Program-made: the position numbers and the translations under genes
Notes under the pieces: generated by a model
The model's database searches: none
Told to the model about the DNA's origin: nothing
The model's input: only the letters and a program-made list of their open reading frames with translations
Assembly (NCBI GenBank): GCA_905182995.1
Contig: CAJJDP010000019.1
Span: forward strand, 399,600-463,599
Reading direction: 5' to 3'
Source: Paramecium octaurelia
Lineage: Eukaryota > Ciliophora > Oligohymenophorea > Peniculida > Parameciidae
DNA: 64,000 bases
In this document: positions 47,899 through 61,900 of the stretch, in pieces
Layout of the letters: the number at the start of each line of letters is the position of its first letter
Position numbering within the stretch: position 1 is the first letter of the stretch

Positions 47899-50800
47899 TC
47901 AAAAGAAATACTTACCAATTTCTGTTATCTTTTATTTTATAATCTAATTTTCAAACTTTTGTTCTGGCAAAACCAAGAGGATAAATTTTAATTAATCTAA
48001 TTCCTTAACACTCTATCTAATTCTTATGAAATCAATAATATTATAAACTACAATTAAACTATTAAATCAAATTTATAATTATACCTAATTCCAAATCCAA
48101 AACTATAATAATTCATGTAAGACAGTAGAGTTTCTCCTGCATATGAATTCCCATCATTAAACTAAGAAAAAAGACTATACATAGTGTATTGAATATCCTA
48201 AATGTACTAAATAAATAAGTTTTTGAACACTTGCTCTTACACTACGAATTAGAGTTCATCTAGATATGGAGAATATTGCAATGTCTCTTTTTCTATCGTG
48301 AATTCTGAAACGGAATATTTGTAAATTTATGCAACAAATCCTGTGATTCCACCTGCTAATATTGAAGCATATGATTCAGAATCATAATAATGCAATACTG
48401 ATAATTCTTCTGGATAACAAAAGAGATATTAATAAGAAGGACATAAATCAGAATTTAGAGTTTGTTGGATAACTTTCATCTTTTCTTCATTTAAATACGT
48501 TGATTTTACTAAATCAGTTGAAATTTCATCTAAAAGAAGTTACAAACTGTCTGTCAAATTCAAAAATAAACTAATCATCTACTATTACTCCGATGTGTTT
48601 CTTCTCATATTTGTCAAAGGATCTGTTTTTATCCAAAATCCAATACATAATGAGATATCCAGCTTTTATTTGAAGGCTACAAAATTTTAGGCAATTCTAA
48701 AGCTAGGAGCAAATTCTTCAAATAAAAAATAAAAAAGGAGGAATCCCAATACAAAAAAGAGGATCCAACAACAAAAGGATGACACTATTGTAATAATTTG
48801 AAATACATCTGTTCTCTTCTTAAGCTTTGAATCACTTAACTAAATATATTTCTTATGAGCATTTAAATTAGATTTCTCTTTCGCAATATTATTATAATTT
48901 ATCATATCGTAATAATTGATTAATTTCCATGCATTCTCTCCTAAAGCTACCTTAAAACAACTAAATCGAGCTATCAATTCCACTATTTCATCAAATGACA
49001 ATCTATTCAAAATTTAATAGAATTTTTGCTTTAAATTTTATTTAGATTTTGTCATTTAAAATTATGTAACATAAACAATAGTTACCACTAATAAATTTAT
49101 CATTAGCAATATTAAAAAAGTATCTTTTAATGTAACCTTCTAGAAAGAACTTATAAAATTAGTTAAAGAATCTAATAGTATTTTCTATCCATAAAAGGAT
49201 TAATTTCTATAAAATGAATTGGCTTTAAACAATTCATAATCAAATGTTTCATCAATTTCATATTGAAGATATGACTATAAAATTGCAGTATGGAACTGTA
49301 TGAAATAATTCGAGCATTCATTCTCATCAGCAAAATATTCAGCATAATATTTAGTCTAACTACAAACTATATCTTAAAATTGAGTTTATTACACTTATGA
49401 ATACCCATATAAAAAAGGCACTTTACTTATTGTGTTTTATAGCAATGCTGGGCTAAAATTAAGGATTTCCTTATCATTCATGTAGAGTTATAAGAGTATT
49501 GTATAAGGCACTGCGATATAAAATTATAAACTTTGATAACCAATACTATTTGTAAGCTGATGAAAATATGTTTGGATTTCATTATTTATTAAGTATTCAT
49601 TTATAAAGAGCATAATAAATATCCATAATGCCAAAAATAAATTTAGTATTATGCCGATATTCACCATTTTCATAGTTCCATTAAAATTTACAATTTGCTA
49701 AATCATTTACAATTAAGAGCCTTATTGAATCTAACTTTACACTAATGCCTAAACTTAGGAGTCATTTTATTTTTCAGACATCTTGATTGAATCCTCATTA
49801 ACATTACTATCATAACGATTAAAATTAATATTTTCTTATTTCTAATTGGCATTCTCTTATTCATTTTACATAACTTAAATTTACTTGATACTTTCCATCC
49901 CTGCTATCTCTTTCATATCCTCCTCTAATTCGTATAATTAATAATCTTCTATTTTTTTCTTAGAGTCTATGGATGGCAAATGAAACTATGGTTAAACCAT
50001 CCGTATAGATACTAGACCAGTTTATAGCAATTATCTATTTGACAAAGGTTATCTAGATGATAAGAAAGGCAATTTGGATTAAGAATGACTGGCATTTAAT
50101 TACTATTTTTATGTAATATCAACTACAAATCTGCCACTCATGTCATCATCTTTGAATAATTTTTCAATTATTTAAGAATGCTAAAAAGTGCAGAATTATT
50201 TAATATCCTAAATTGTGCCATTATCTGTAGTTAACTATTTCTCAGACATCAATTGATCTAGCTAAGTGAAATGTGTAGAGAAGGATGTAAATGGATTCTA
50301 TGGTTGATGTATTGAGTTAGATGTGTAAGTCTTAGTAAAATCAGTTAACTTATACTCCTTTATTGTAATTAAAAAGAATATATGATCTCCAATTAAGTAG
50401 AGTGAAAGGTTATGTAGCAATTCAATATGATTTTCTGCTGAATCTAGATTATTTTATTTCTTTTTAATTGTATTAATAAAAAATTATTGATAGGCCTAAT
50501 CCAATAACTTTATATTTTAACCCAAAATTAAATTTTGTTAAAATTCCATCCTTTATGAGTAATTAATTAGCGATTGTGTTTATGATAGACATTCCAAGTG
50601 GTTATCAGGAATTTACCAATATGATCTTACATTATTTAATGAATTATTAATATTATGGTCAATGTTATTTTTTAGATCTTTTATCAAATTTATAACATTA
50701 GGAAAATAATACAAAATACTACTTCCTCTGTGAACAATATCATAAATGTTTATATCTTATGAAAATGACTTTGATAATTTTGTGTACTCGAAAAATCGTT

Positions 50801-52959
50801 TAGAAATTCCTTAAATTTTTCCTTCTGAATCAAATATTACATAGTCTTGCTATTAGAATTATGTTGTCAATATAGAATATAAGGTAAAATCATCTTAAAT
50901 ATTTGGATTGTACAAATGGATATAAATTGGCATTAGATAATTTTATGGATCCTAAATGAATGTTAGTTTTCCACTTTTCATTAATTATGTGTATCCATTG
51001 TCAATAAACTAATCAATTAATTCATCATGAATTTAAGCAATAAAGTCTGGCATAAATTCATGTATATATTAATAGTTTTATATTTATTCTTGGGAGTATC
51101 CAAAAAATTATGAGATCTATTATTTATTACAATTGATCAGTTTTCCTCTTTAATTGATTAAGCTAGTATTCAATACCATAAATCGATCTAATTTGAATAT
51201 ATGAATCGTTTACTTTAGAGTAAAATCTGATTATTTATTGTTGTATCTTATAGTATTTTGTCAGCCTTTATTATGTCTTCAATTAACTTTTCAATAACTT
51301 TACTCTAATTTTTAATAAGTAAATACTTCTTTTATGTCATTCAAAATAATTCCAAAATACATTTATAAGATTCTTAAACTAAGGATATCAGTACTTTAAC
51401 ACCCTGTTAATTTGTATCTTTTCAAATCATAAGATTATAAAATGAAATTTCTGCATTTAAAGATATTATTGGTGTAATCATCAACTTGATCTAAAATTTC
51501 AATTTGCTACTAAAACCCTTTTCTTAGTGATTCTAACAAAGAAATCTTACTTTAAACTACCTTTTGGATATAATCTATTGCATTTTCACTTTTTATTAGT
51601 GCTTACACTGTTGTTTCATTATCCATCATATTAATAGACTAAACTCTTGAATTAAAATAGGATTGATTTTAGTTAATGATGTAATTTAATTACTTTTATA
51701 ATGCTTTGCCATATGCTCTATCGTATAAATTCTATACTTTATAATATTTCATAAACTAAATGAGTGTCTTTTGAGGTTTGTTTTGAAGGTCATAATTGCA
51801 AAAAATTTAAATCAGCATTTTCTGTTTAAAATGGGACTATCTAATCATCTATTGTAGGATATCCTATTGATTGGTAAAAAGGAAATCTGTCTACTTTTTC
51901 TTGGTTTTGCTTTTTTAATTTTATTAAAAGCTTTTTTATAATAAGGACTACAATAAAAGAATTTTGGATGTATTTTCGGATTAATTAAATATTAGTTCAT
52001 AAATTTAACATTTCTTGAGGGATATCTCAAATTATATTAGATGATTCTCAAATAAAAGGGATTAAACTTTATAAATTAATTATATTACAAACCCAAAAAT
52101 TAATAGAGTGTATATCATGTCGATGTTGAAGTACAATGCAGCCATGAATATGATTTATGTTACATTTTAATAGAGCATGAATTAACTATTTTAGTTATAG
52201 GAATCAAAACTCAATCCTAATTTAATTATTTATTTAATCATTATCAATATGTAGGACCCAGTTTTTGATAGTTCATTAAACCCAACAGCTAACATTAGAA
52301 TTAAATGAGATAGCAATTCTAATTTAAGATTATTTGTTCTTACCAATCCTTATAAATCAATTAATTTAGTTTATCTCCAAGAGTATTAGGTGATTGCAAT
52401 TTGCACATACATTATTAGATTAAAAATTGAAATTAAATAAATCTCGTAGTCTGCTTATAATTTATTAAAATAAAAAATTGCCTTAAGGGTAGGATACAAA
52501 AGAATGTAGTTTTCAACCAATATTATAGATAAGGTTACTGTATGGAAATATGATTGTTTCTTTATAAAAAATAAGTTCACAAATATTAACAAATTAATGA
52601 TGATGTGAGTGATTAGAAGTATTGATAGAGTAGATTTGCTTTCATATCCAATTAATTAAGTTGTAGGTAGAGATTCTTTTAGACTGGAATAGAATAATCT
52701 AGAAAATTTGAATTAGTAAATACATCGTGTCGCATTAGTGTAAGTTGTCTTCCATTAATGACAATTCTTGCAATCCATTAATTATCACAGCAATTCTGAA
52801 CAATTGCACAGCTAATTGATTTCTCTAGTAGCAGGCAGCAGCAAAGAAATCTAGATAATTTTCAATCAGTTTCTAAAGAAAGGCAGGAATTTTTTCAAGC
52901 ATTTCAAATAATAGATAATTTAATTTCAAAATAAAATTTTCTCTTTGCTTTGTAGTCAT
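47899..52959 (-). CDS. TmcB-like multipass membrane protein with PAS-like domain
   Basis: 1653 aa in five exons; introns 52699-52723, 51305-51326, 51188-51213 and 48059-48084. N-terminal helical bundle: from about residue 100, hydrophobic helices such as LSILLITHIIINLLIFVNLFF. About 280-570 are helical. A PAS-like region (about 575-730) includes KLINCNKQQISQFFGYSQEQ, then VIFDSEGKIQGIS. A Q-rich linker leads to C-terminal helices near 1079, 1259, 1375 and 1600. The parts line up with the gene at 8475 in the same order, though this one lacks that gene's long basic linker. Its stop is 44 bp from that of the convergent RFC3 gene. Function unknown; a sensory membrane role is inferred from the PAS-like core. 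Confidence 0.87.
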
Positions 52960-53038
52960 TATTAAAGATTTTAAACTTTTTTACAATTTTCAAAATGTGC
53001 AAATAGAATTGTAAAATGAATTTTATTACAATATTTAA

Positions 53039-56000
53039 TCATATTTAATTCATAATTCTCACTAACATTGGATGAATCCCTTTTTTCTATACTAATTTTG
53101 GTTCAAGTAAGAGTAAAACAAATTTTATCTAATGTATCTGTAAATATTGATATACGATCCAAAACCCAGAGAATAGAATATATAATATCAAAATACTTAA
53201 ATAATTTTAGAAATAATTACATAATTCCAGTTAAGTTAAAGTAATCTGACATCGCTTCAATAAATAGATCACTTAAATAGATACTTTCATTTATGAAGTA
53301 ACTAAAACAAGTGAAAAAGCATGATTAAATATCTTCGGCATATTGAACAAAGAAATTCTAGTGAATCTAAGAATTAATAAATTAAGTATTATTCTTTGAA
53401 TATTTCAAAGTCTACCTCTCTATATAATAATCTTATTGCACCATCTTTTTGTAATTTTATATTACTCCCCCTATACCATTTTAAGTGATAGTTAAATAAG
53501 AATCACTGGCTTTGTAAGGTAGTTTTATCTAACTTATATTACAAAAGACTAGAAATCTTGTAAAATTTAAACACAAATCCTTTCTAAAAGCATTTAATAT
53601 TAAATTTTTCATTGTATAGTTAAAATAATCTGATACAATTAAGTCATCCAGTATTTTATTAAACAAATCAGTTGAATTGTCAGCATACATCAAATATAAC
53701 TCTACAGTTTCAGTTTAATTAATTAAATGATGAGGATTTGATGGTATTAGATGTTCTGTTTTAATTAATTCACCAAGTAAGATGGAACTATCAAATAGTT
53801 TCTTAAATTTAATATAATTCATAGTCATCAATAATGAATTCTTATAATTATTATAGTAAAACGCTCTGTAATAATATGCTCCTATCATTTATGAACCATA
53901 ACAGACCATAAATACAATTGGTATGATTAAATACAACCTAGAGGAGAATTTAATATTCTATAATCTTTAAATTGTATGGTTATTTTTCTATTATTAAAGA
54001 TCTTCAGTTGAATCTTTATTATTAATTAAATATTATTTCTTCGATTTTGAGGAATAATTTGTGAACTAAGAAAACTCTTTAGTTTATGTTATCTAAGCAT
54101 TTATCGAATTAATCTCTATTAAGGATAATAAAAAGAATATTCTATTCTTTAATTTGACTTGCATATATATAAAACAAATGAGAGCAGTTTATAGTACATT
54201 TGCACAACCTATCTGAATTATTTCTATCAAATAAAAATTGGTTTGAGAGAACTCTACCTTTTGTTTCAAATATTCAATTTCATCATTTATCACTATATCA
54301 TGAAATTTAAAGATAGTCAAAATGTTCTGCCTAATAAACCCATTTGCTTTGAATATAGAATAATCATGAGTTGAAATATTTGTATAATTAGTATTCTTTT
54401 ACACTCTAACCATTTTTTCTCTAGATATAGTATAAAATGAGTAATAGTCCATTTGAGTTATGATTTTATTATTGTTTTTGTCATATTCAATTACATCAAC
54501 CATTTCCATACCTAATTCTCTGCTTCTTTTGCTTAGATTCAAAGTGTAATTGATGTGTATACCTTTCCATAATGTAAATGCATAATTTAATTTTTATTGT
54601 CTTTAAAATTCTATATATTAAGACAGATTATATAAACCACTTTATACACAATATCTATTCCATTATAAAAGAAATGATCCTGCATATGAGAAAGTTAAGG
54701 CTTAAGGATTGATTAAGAAATTAATTGAGGTTTAATAAGATTTGATTTCACTGAGTCCTGACTATTTATTGATAAAAATACTACTAACCACATAAACAAT
54801 AAGAATAACTATTAGTATTATTTATAATTTTAAATTCCTTGATATTTTCTTTTTTTCTATTATTTATTCAATAACTGACATATTTATGTTCTTTTCAATA
54901 GCATGATTCTTGCTTATTGTCTTTGTTTCTAATTTCAAACTCCTATCTTAGCTTTCCAAATTATTTTTGAAATCCGAAAAATGAAGGATAAAATAATAAT
55001 AATCACAATTATTTAATTGAATATATTCTAATTGAAAATTCTGAGACGATATATTTTACTCTTAATTTAGACACTATTGGGTTGATTCAAACTACATCGA
55101 AAATTTAGGATTTAACAGTTATATTTTCTTATTCTTATATATTTGGTTATCGTCTTGAAATATTTTTCGAAAATTCTACGATGAAGTACGTTTAATCGAA
55201 GGTAGGTGTTCCTCTGATAAGTTGAAATTTATTTTCAACTATAAGCAATCATCAAGGTTAAGGTTTTTTGAAAAGGAGGATTAAAATTCAATTTAATTAC
55301 ATTATTAACATGAAATAAGTTAAAGAACTTAATATTCTATGCCTGGAATATAAAATTATATCATTGCTTTTTCGAGGAAAGTTGAGTAATTTATTTCCTG
55401 GGTAGTATATTCATCGAGTTTTTAAAGTTCACTGAAGAGTTACTCTGAAATCCCAAAAATTTTGCCAAATTAATCAAACAATAGAAAATTATTGTTATCT
55501 TCAATCTCTATAACATTGTTGATAATTAAGTCATTATCTAAAACTTCGTGATAAAAAAAAATTCTACAAGAAATTATATAATTATTTTTCAATATAAAAG
55601 TCTTTAATTGTTAGTTATCGACAAATTCAGTTTCTATGTAATTATTCAATTATTATTCATAATATCCTCTTAAAAATTATGGAAACAAATCCAAAATATT
55701 ATCTAAATATTGATTTTTAAAATATTCTTCTAAGTACTTTGCTTTAGGGTTCAGAATTGTCCATTTCTTTTATAAATAACTTACTTAAATTAGAAAGATT
55801 GAATCTAAATATCGAATGAAAACTTTTACTTTTTTATAACTTTTGATTTAAACTACGATCCCATCCTAACTAATCCTTAGCCTTCACTCCAATCTGAATT
55901 GCCTAATATATAAGATCTTATATACTTTCTAATGATCACCATAAAAGACATAGTAGTATTTTTGAATAGCTTAAATTGTTTTAAGATCAACAATATCAGA

Positions 56001-57426
56001 ATTTTAAAGAGTTTAAGATTTTAAATCAATATTACTCTCAAGTTTTTTCTTTAAATTTTACATTTTTATACAAAATTACTAAGTCTAAATTTTAATCATC
56101 TTAAAATATTTAGAATCATTCATATTTGTCTTAATTAGATTCTGAAAATAAATTAACTTTGTTATTCTAGCTTATTCCAAAATATCAAAATTAGTCTCTT
56201 ATTATACGAAAATTCGAATTAGCCATGAGTTGTCTTATTACTATCTCTTAGATCTTGATTAGCATTCCTGTTAAATTAAATAGGTATACGCTTTCACAAA
56301 TACAATATCTAAAAATTTCATTTTTTGTTAATTTTATGACAACAATACAAAATAGAGCTTATAAAAGTTCTGTTAAAAATATCGTTCTATCATTAATCTA
56401 TCTTAGATCTTAATGTCATTATAATTATTAGGTTGCAAATTGCAAAGCTTCAATTTAAAACACCTTTAAATGAGTATAAGCTTAAAAGTCTCATCATTTT
56501 AATTATAGTTAACAATTTATGAAATCAATAATTTTAATTAACCCTAATTTTCAGCTTAAAACAGTTAATTTGTTTCATCTTTATTTTTATAAGATTATAT
56601 TATATTCCTAAGGAATATGTAGAGCAAAAATAATTAGATCCAATCTAATTTGGCTATTCCTGCTATTCCAATTACTAATAGGAATATTCTTAAATTTAAA
56701 ATAAAATGACTATTTGATTCAGTATTATTCATTTAAAATATAGTCAACAAAATTGATTCAATGAGCAATATTGTGAATTACAATTCGATTATAGGTATTT
56801 TGATCTTTAATATGCATAAAATAATTCGAAATAGAAAGATAATAATTTCATCTGATTATCTTGAAAAACTACCGTCAATCTAATAAAAACTTGTTTAGCG
56901 GTTGAAGTAAATATACATGACATTCAATAAAACACTCAAGATGAACAAAATTAAATGGCCGTATTGATCTTAATTTAAAATGGCATGCAGGGAGTTCAAA
57001 ATTATTGGTATAGACTATACGTAATAAATCGTTTGAACAACAAAGGAACCAATAAATTGATGGACTGAAATTTTCATTTTGATTACAAATTAAGTAATAG
57101 CTATATGAAAAAAAATGCTTAAAATAATGATGTAGGCAAAAATCAAATAGTTGCTATTCCCAAAATAAATTAATAAATTTATTCTATATTTGGCTAGCAT
57201 CTCTTAAATGAAGCTAATTTTGAATATGAATATTTTACACGTTTTAGCCATTAATTAATTAAACAACTTGTATAGTATTAATTATATAAAGGAATCGAAA
57301 CCATAAAATGCTTTTTAGATTGACATCAAAGTTTTCTCTCAACATTAGAAATTAAAAATATGCAAGATATTCTCTGGTTGCTTACTTCACTCTATTTGAA
57401 AGAGATTTTTTATTTTTTTAATTCAT
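53039..57426 (-). CDS. TmcB-like multipass membrane protein with PAS-like domain (tandem paralog)
   Basis: 1428 aa in five exons; introns 57214-57238, 55903-55925, 55829-55856 and 53196-53220. N-terminal helices include YLIFAYIIILSIFFHIAI, and the helical core runs to about 500. The PAS-like block contains LDLFPQFLRGYYEQQL and FLLFDQFGKIFGIS (near 620). C-terminal helices lie near 850, 1050, 1143 and 1388, ending with a basic tail. Same layout and same strand as the gene that ends 79 bp away, so probably an old tandem duplicate. The 28-nt intron (55829-55856) is the least certain splice; it was chosen because it joins two otherwise clean frames. Confidence 0.84.
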
Positions 57427-57756
57427 CTAAAAAATAAATAACTTTATGACATCTATTAATTAAATATTTGAAATCCAAAAATATCACCATACTATCAAAA
57501 TCCAATGAATCAGCTAGCAAATAGTAAGTAATTTAAATTAAATATTAATCTTGTCTTTTTATCCCTCCAAGCAAATTCGATCGAAAGACATAGCAATTAA
57601 TAATAATAGATGAAAAGAAGGTGGGAATTGAAGGGAAGGGATAGTAGAGTTCTATTAAATAATTAGAAAATAGGAGCTTGGAATTTAATTTTTAATTTGT
57701 ACTGTGATATAAAATTTATATTATTGAGCGGTTGAATGCCTTTAAAAATTAAATAA
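57427..57756. other. Intergenic region between divergent genes
   Basis: 330 bases between the TmcB-like start (-) and the cyclin start (+). One stretch (about 57600-57650) is purine-rich (GAAGGTGGGAATTGAAGGGA). No gene is supported; both promoters must lie here. Confidence 0.5.
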
Positions 57757-58886
57757 ATGAAATCAAAACAATCAAAGCAATCCTCCTCCATCATTGCAAG
57801 TGATTCAGTTTCCGATTTCAGTTCTGGCGTATCAGTGAAATCTGACAAAGTGGCAATTGTTGCCTAATTAGGAGAGCTAGCATCTGCAATAGAATAAAAG
57901 GCAACTGAATCAGAGAATCAAAAGGAAATAGAAAATCCTGAAGAAATGCATTGTCCATTGGAGTTCAAACTAGATTTAAGCATGATTATTCAGAAGAATG
58001 GGAAAACTGATGAATTTTATAATTTAGTACTGTAAAGTTATTTGGAAAAACAAAATAAGCCAACTGAATACTTATTTTAAGACCCCAAGGGTTTGGATGA
58101 TGAAGAGAGAATTAGGTTTTTGAACTGGTTGGTAGAGATCACACAGGCATATTCAATGAATTATTCGACGTTTTTCATAGTTTGTTCTATTTTGGATGAA
58201 TATTAAAAGATAACTCGAAAGTAAGTTTTAATTATAGATGATAGTGTTACAAAAGATAATCTTCACTTAACAGGTGTTAGTTGTATATATTTGGCATCAA
58301 AGTTTAACGATGTCATACCATTAAGATTAGATTAGGCAATAGATATTTCACATCATAGATTGGCTAGAACTAAGATTTTGTAGAGAGAGCTAGAAATTTT
58401 TGAAAGTTTAGATCATTAACTTAATTTTTCTAATGGTTTTTTGTTTTTAACCTTATTATTAAGACTATATTTGAGTAAGATAAAAGATAAGGAGAATGAT
58501 ATAATTGAGATAGCTTACTTTACATTAAAGTTGTGTTGCTTCGATTATATACTGTAAAGCATGTATTACTAAAGCGAGATATCTGCTGGTTGCTTATCCT
58601 TTGCAGTGATGCTTGTGAACTCAAATAACCAAGGAAAAGTGAGTGATGATATAGCTACATCTCTTGTAAAATTGGATTGCATATTAATTAGGTACATTTA
58701 CTAAAGACAACAAATGTGGTGAAGAGCCAGTATGTAACAGATGTTGGAGCACATATTGAAGGATTGGTGGACAGATACTTTTATGATACGGATTTTCGAG
58801 GGAAGATATAAAAATTAATTGTGTATAACTTAACCTAAACTGAGTTGTTGAAGTCTTACATCGAAATTAGGAATAATGATTCATGA
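57757..58886 (+). CDS. Cyclin (mitotic A/B-like)
   Basis: 367 aa, one intron (58666-58691). Residues 1-105 are a polar, Ser/Glu-rich N-terminus. The cyclin box follows: RIRFLNWLVEITQAYSMNYSTFFIVCSILDEY, then NLHLTGVSCIYLASKFNDV, as in the MRxILVDWL and LxLxGxxxxxxASKYE signatures of A/B cyclins. A second five-helix fold includes FDYILQSMYYQSEISAGCLSFA. It should bind and activate a cyclin-dependent kinase. No clear destruction box (RxxL) was seen in the N-terminus, so the subclass and turnover are uncertain. Confidence 0.9.
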
Positions 58887-58934
58887 AACCAAGTATTATT
58901 ATAATTATTACTTAATTTTTAATAATATAAATTA

Positions 58935-61900
58935 ATGATTAATCGAGACACTGGATTCTAGGATTTGGAAAGTGGAATTCAGAGCAATAACATCTCATCA
59001 GGGCAATTGGTTGATATCGACTAGGCTAGTCCTATTGGAGGTTAACAATTAGATCCAACACTTGAGTTTTCTTAATTGTAGTAACTAGAAGCTGTAAGGA
59101 TGAAGAGGGATATATTTGATAACAGTCATAAGAATGCCATTAATTTAGGCCACAAGGCTGATGTGAATGAGGAGGACTGTCTTATGAGTAATTTAAGGTA
59201 TTAAGATTTGATATTAAAGTGGTAAAAGGAGTGAACCTTAAGGTTCTATAAGTTCAATAAGTTGCAATTTGAAATCCTAAAAACCCCTATTAATAAAGAC
59301 TACAATAAATAAATCTAACAAAACAATTTAAAATTAATAAAAATTAGAACAAGATGACTTTGTGATTTCATCTCCACTTCAGATTAATGGTACTATCAAT
59401 TTGGGATTGAAATCTGATGCTAAGATAGCAAAATATTAGACATTTGTGTAACAAATAGAAGATGAGCAGGAGCAGAACGAAAGAACAAAGAGAGCATAAG
59501 TTCATAGAGACACTATAAAATAGCAATCGTTGATACAGAGAGGCAAAAGCAAAGAGATGAAAACAGGGTATACATTTCATAGTGAAATTTTAGTTTAAAT
59601 GAAGTCTGGACATAAAAAGCCTTAATAATTATTAGATTGGTTTCTCGATTTATACAACAATTAAAAACAAAGACAGAGAGAATAAAATTTAGATTAATTA
59701 CTAAAAGAATTTTTGAGGTAATTTGCGACAACAGTGCAAATTTCGAATATATGTTAATAAATAGATTAATTAAATAAAAACCTAGTATCAGTTTAATTAT
59801 TTTTGACTAAATTTAAAATAAAGCTCTAAAACTTCTGAATTGGATAGAATTGATAAATGCATTTATTGGAAAATATGTGAAAGTAATAAAACCTGATAGT
59901 TTATTCAAAATAATTTGGGATATAGTATTACTGTTATTTATTGTGGTTAACATCTTCTACATACCCATCTACATTAGTTTTGATGTAAGATCATAGGGAG
60001 TATTTGAATGGATATTTGATTTATTGCCCTCATGGGTATTTGTTGCTGAGATATTGTTGAATTTCAATACTGCCTATTATGATAAGGGGTTAATGCATGA
60101 AGATCGCAAGTAGATAATGAAGCATTATGTGAAGGGGAACTTTTTCTGGGACTTAATAGTCATAATTCCATTTTTAATTTCGAACATGGATATCCCATTC
60201 GTTAGATATACATTATTATTGAGATTAACCAGATTGACTCCATTGATGACAAGTATCGAAGAAGTGTTAAATTTGGAAGTAATATATACAAACTTATGAA
60301 TAGGATAACATGTAGGTATTTTTGGACTTATTAAAATTGATATTCTTCCTCTTGCTCACAGGACACTTTTGTGGTTGCGCATGGCATTGGGTAGCAGTGA
60401 TAGAATATGAAAACTATGGTGAGGAATTAACTTGGTTGACTAAATATGACCCTCATGCAATGGATTACTATTGGTTTGATAGATACATAATTTCTTTGTA
60501 TTGGAGTGTTATCACAACAGTTACGGTAGGATATGGAGATATTGTTCCAGTCACAACAGTGGAGAGAGTGTTTGTGATAGTTGTTACTTTGTTGATTTGT
60601 GGTGTTTTTGGTTATTGTCTATCCAACATTGGAAACATTTTTAAATAAATATCTGATAAAAAGGCTATTTATAAATAGAGGATTAGGGAAATCAATCAGC
60701 ACATTAGAAAGAGAGGGTTGAGTTACAATTTGCAATTAAAGGTAGTCAGTTGGAATCAATATAGGTTAAAAAATATTTCGAGTATTTCTTCAAAGTTAAG
60801 TAAGAGGAAGATCAACATGCTGAATAATTCATTGAGTAATTAACAAAACACCTAAGAGAAGAGGTTCTAGTGGATATTTACAGTAAAACACTGACTTAAT
60901 CACGTTTTTTGAGGGAGAACTTTAGTGATGAAACAATCCATAGGTTATGTCAGATAGTTAAAGAAACCAAGTTATATCCAGAATAATTACTATTCTAGAG
61001 GAACGATTCTCCCAAAGCACTTTGGTTTGTTTTATCTGGTGCGGTGGAATATGTTGCTGACCATTAAAGTATAAATGTTAAGTAATGCTTTTAGATGAGG
61101 ATGAACACTTTTACACTGAAACCTTCTTGAAGAAGATAACTCAAGGGTAAATAACATTCATATTATAGAGCTGTCATTGGAGAACGAGAGTTCATTTCGC
61201 AAACACCTTATGAATACAATGCCAGAGCAACCAAATTTACTCAATTATTAGTTGTGGAGTATTATTTTGAATTCATTTGAATTAGTTATTAGCAATTCTA
61301 TCTCATTCTATAAGAGAACAACGAGGAATTCGAGAAGTACTGCTTGGCTAAAGACAATCTATTATTTAATTCCAATTACAAGGGTTTCGGGTAGATCTGT
61401 GAAATATGCGGCTGGACTCATAGATTCATTTAGTAAGTTTAATTTTTATATTTTCTATAGATGCCCATTCGTATTTCTGTAACCAAACAAAAATAAAATC
61501 GCCAGTTCTTTTGCTTAAACAAAAACCAATAAACGATTGGTATTTCCTTATAGGACATTGCCAAAATCGAATTGGAAGAATAATCTGCCTGATGTCTAAG
61601 AAGCAGCATTGGGATATATAGTTTTGAATAATATAATACCGGAAAGGTACTGTTGATTATTATTCAAGAGAAATAAATGATGCTTATCTAATTAATCTAG
61701 GTTTTGAGTTGAATGATAGAGATGATGAATTACAGAAGATGGTTGGAAATAAAAAGAATTCCTTATTCAAAGATCAGAAAATATTGTCTTAATTTGAAAA
61801 CAATCTTTAATAGCCAGTTCCGTAACCTTCAATCTAAACTGTGTTACCTGCTGATCAAAAATCCCAAAATCAAACAGCAATCTTTCTCAAAGATGGTCAA

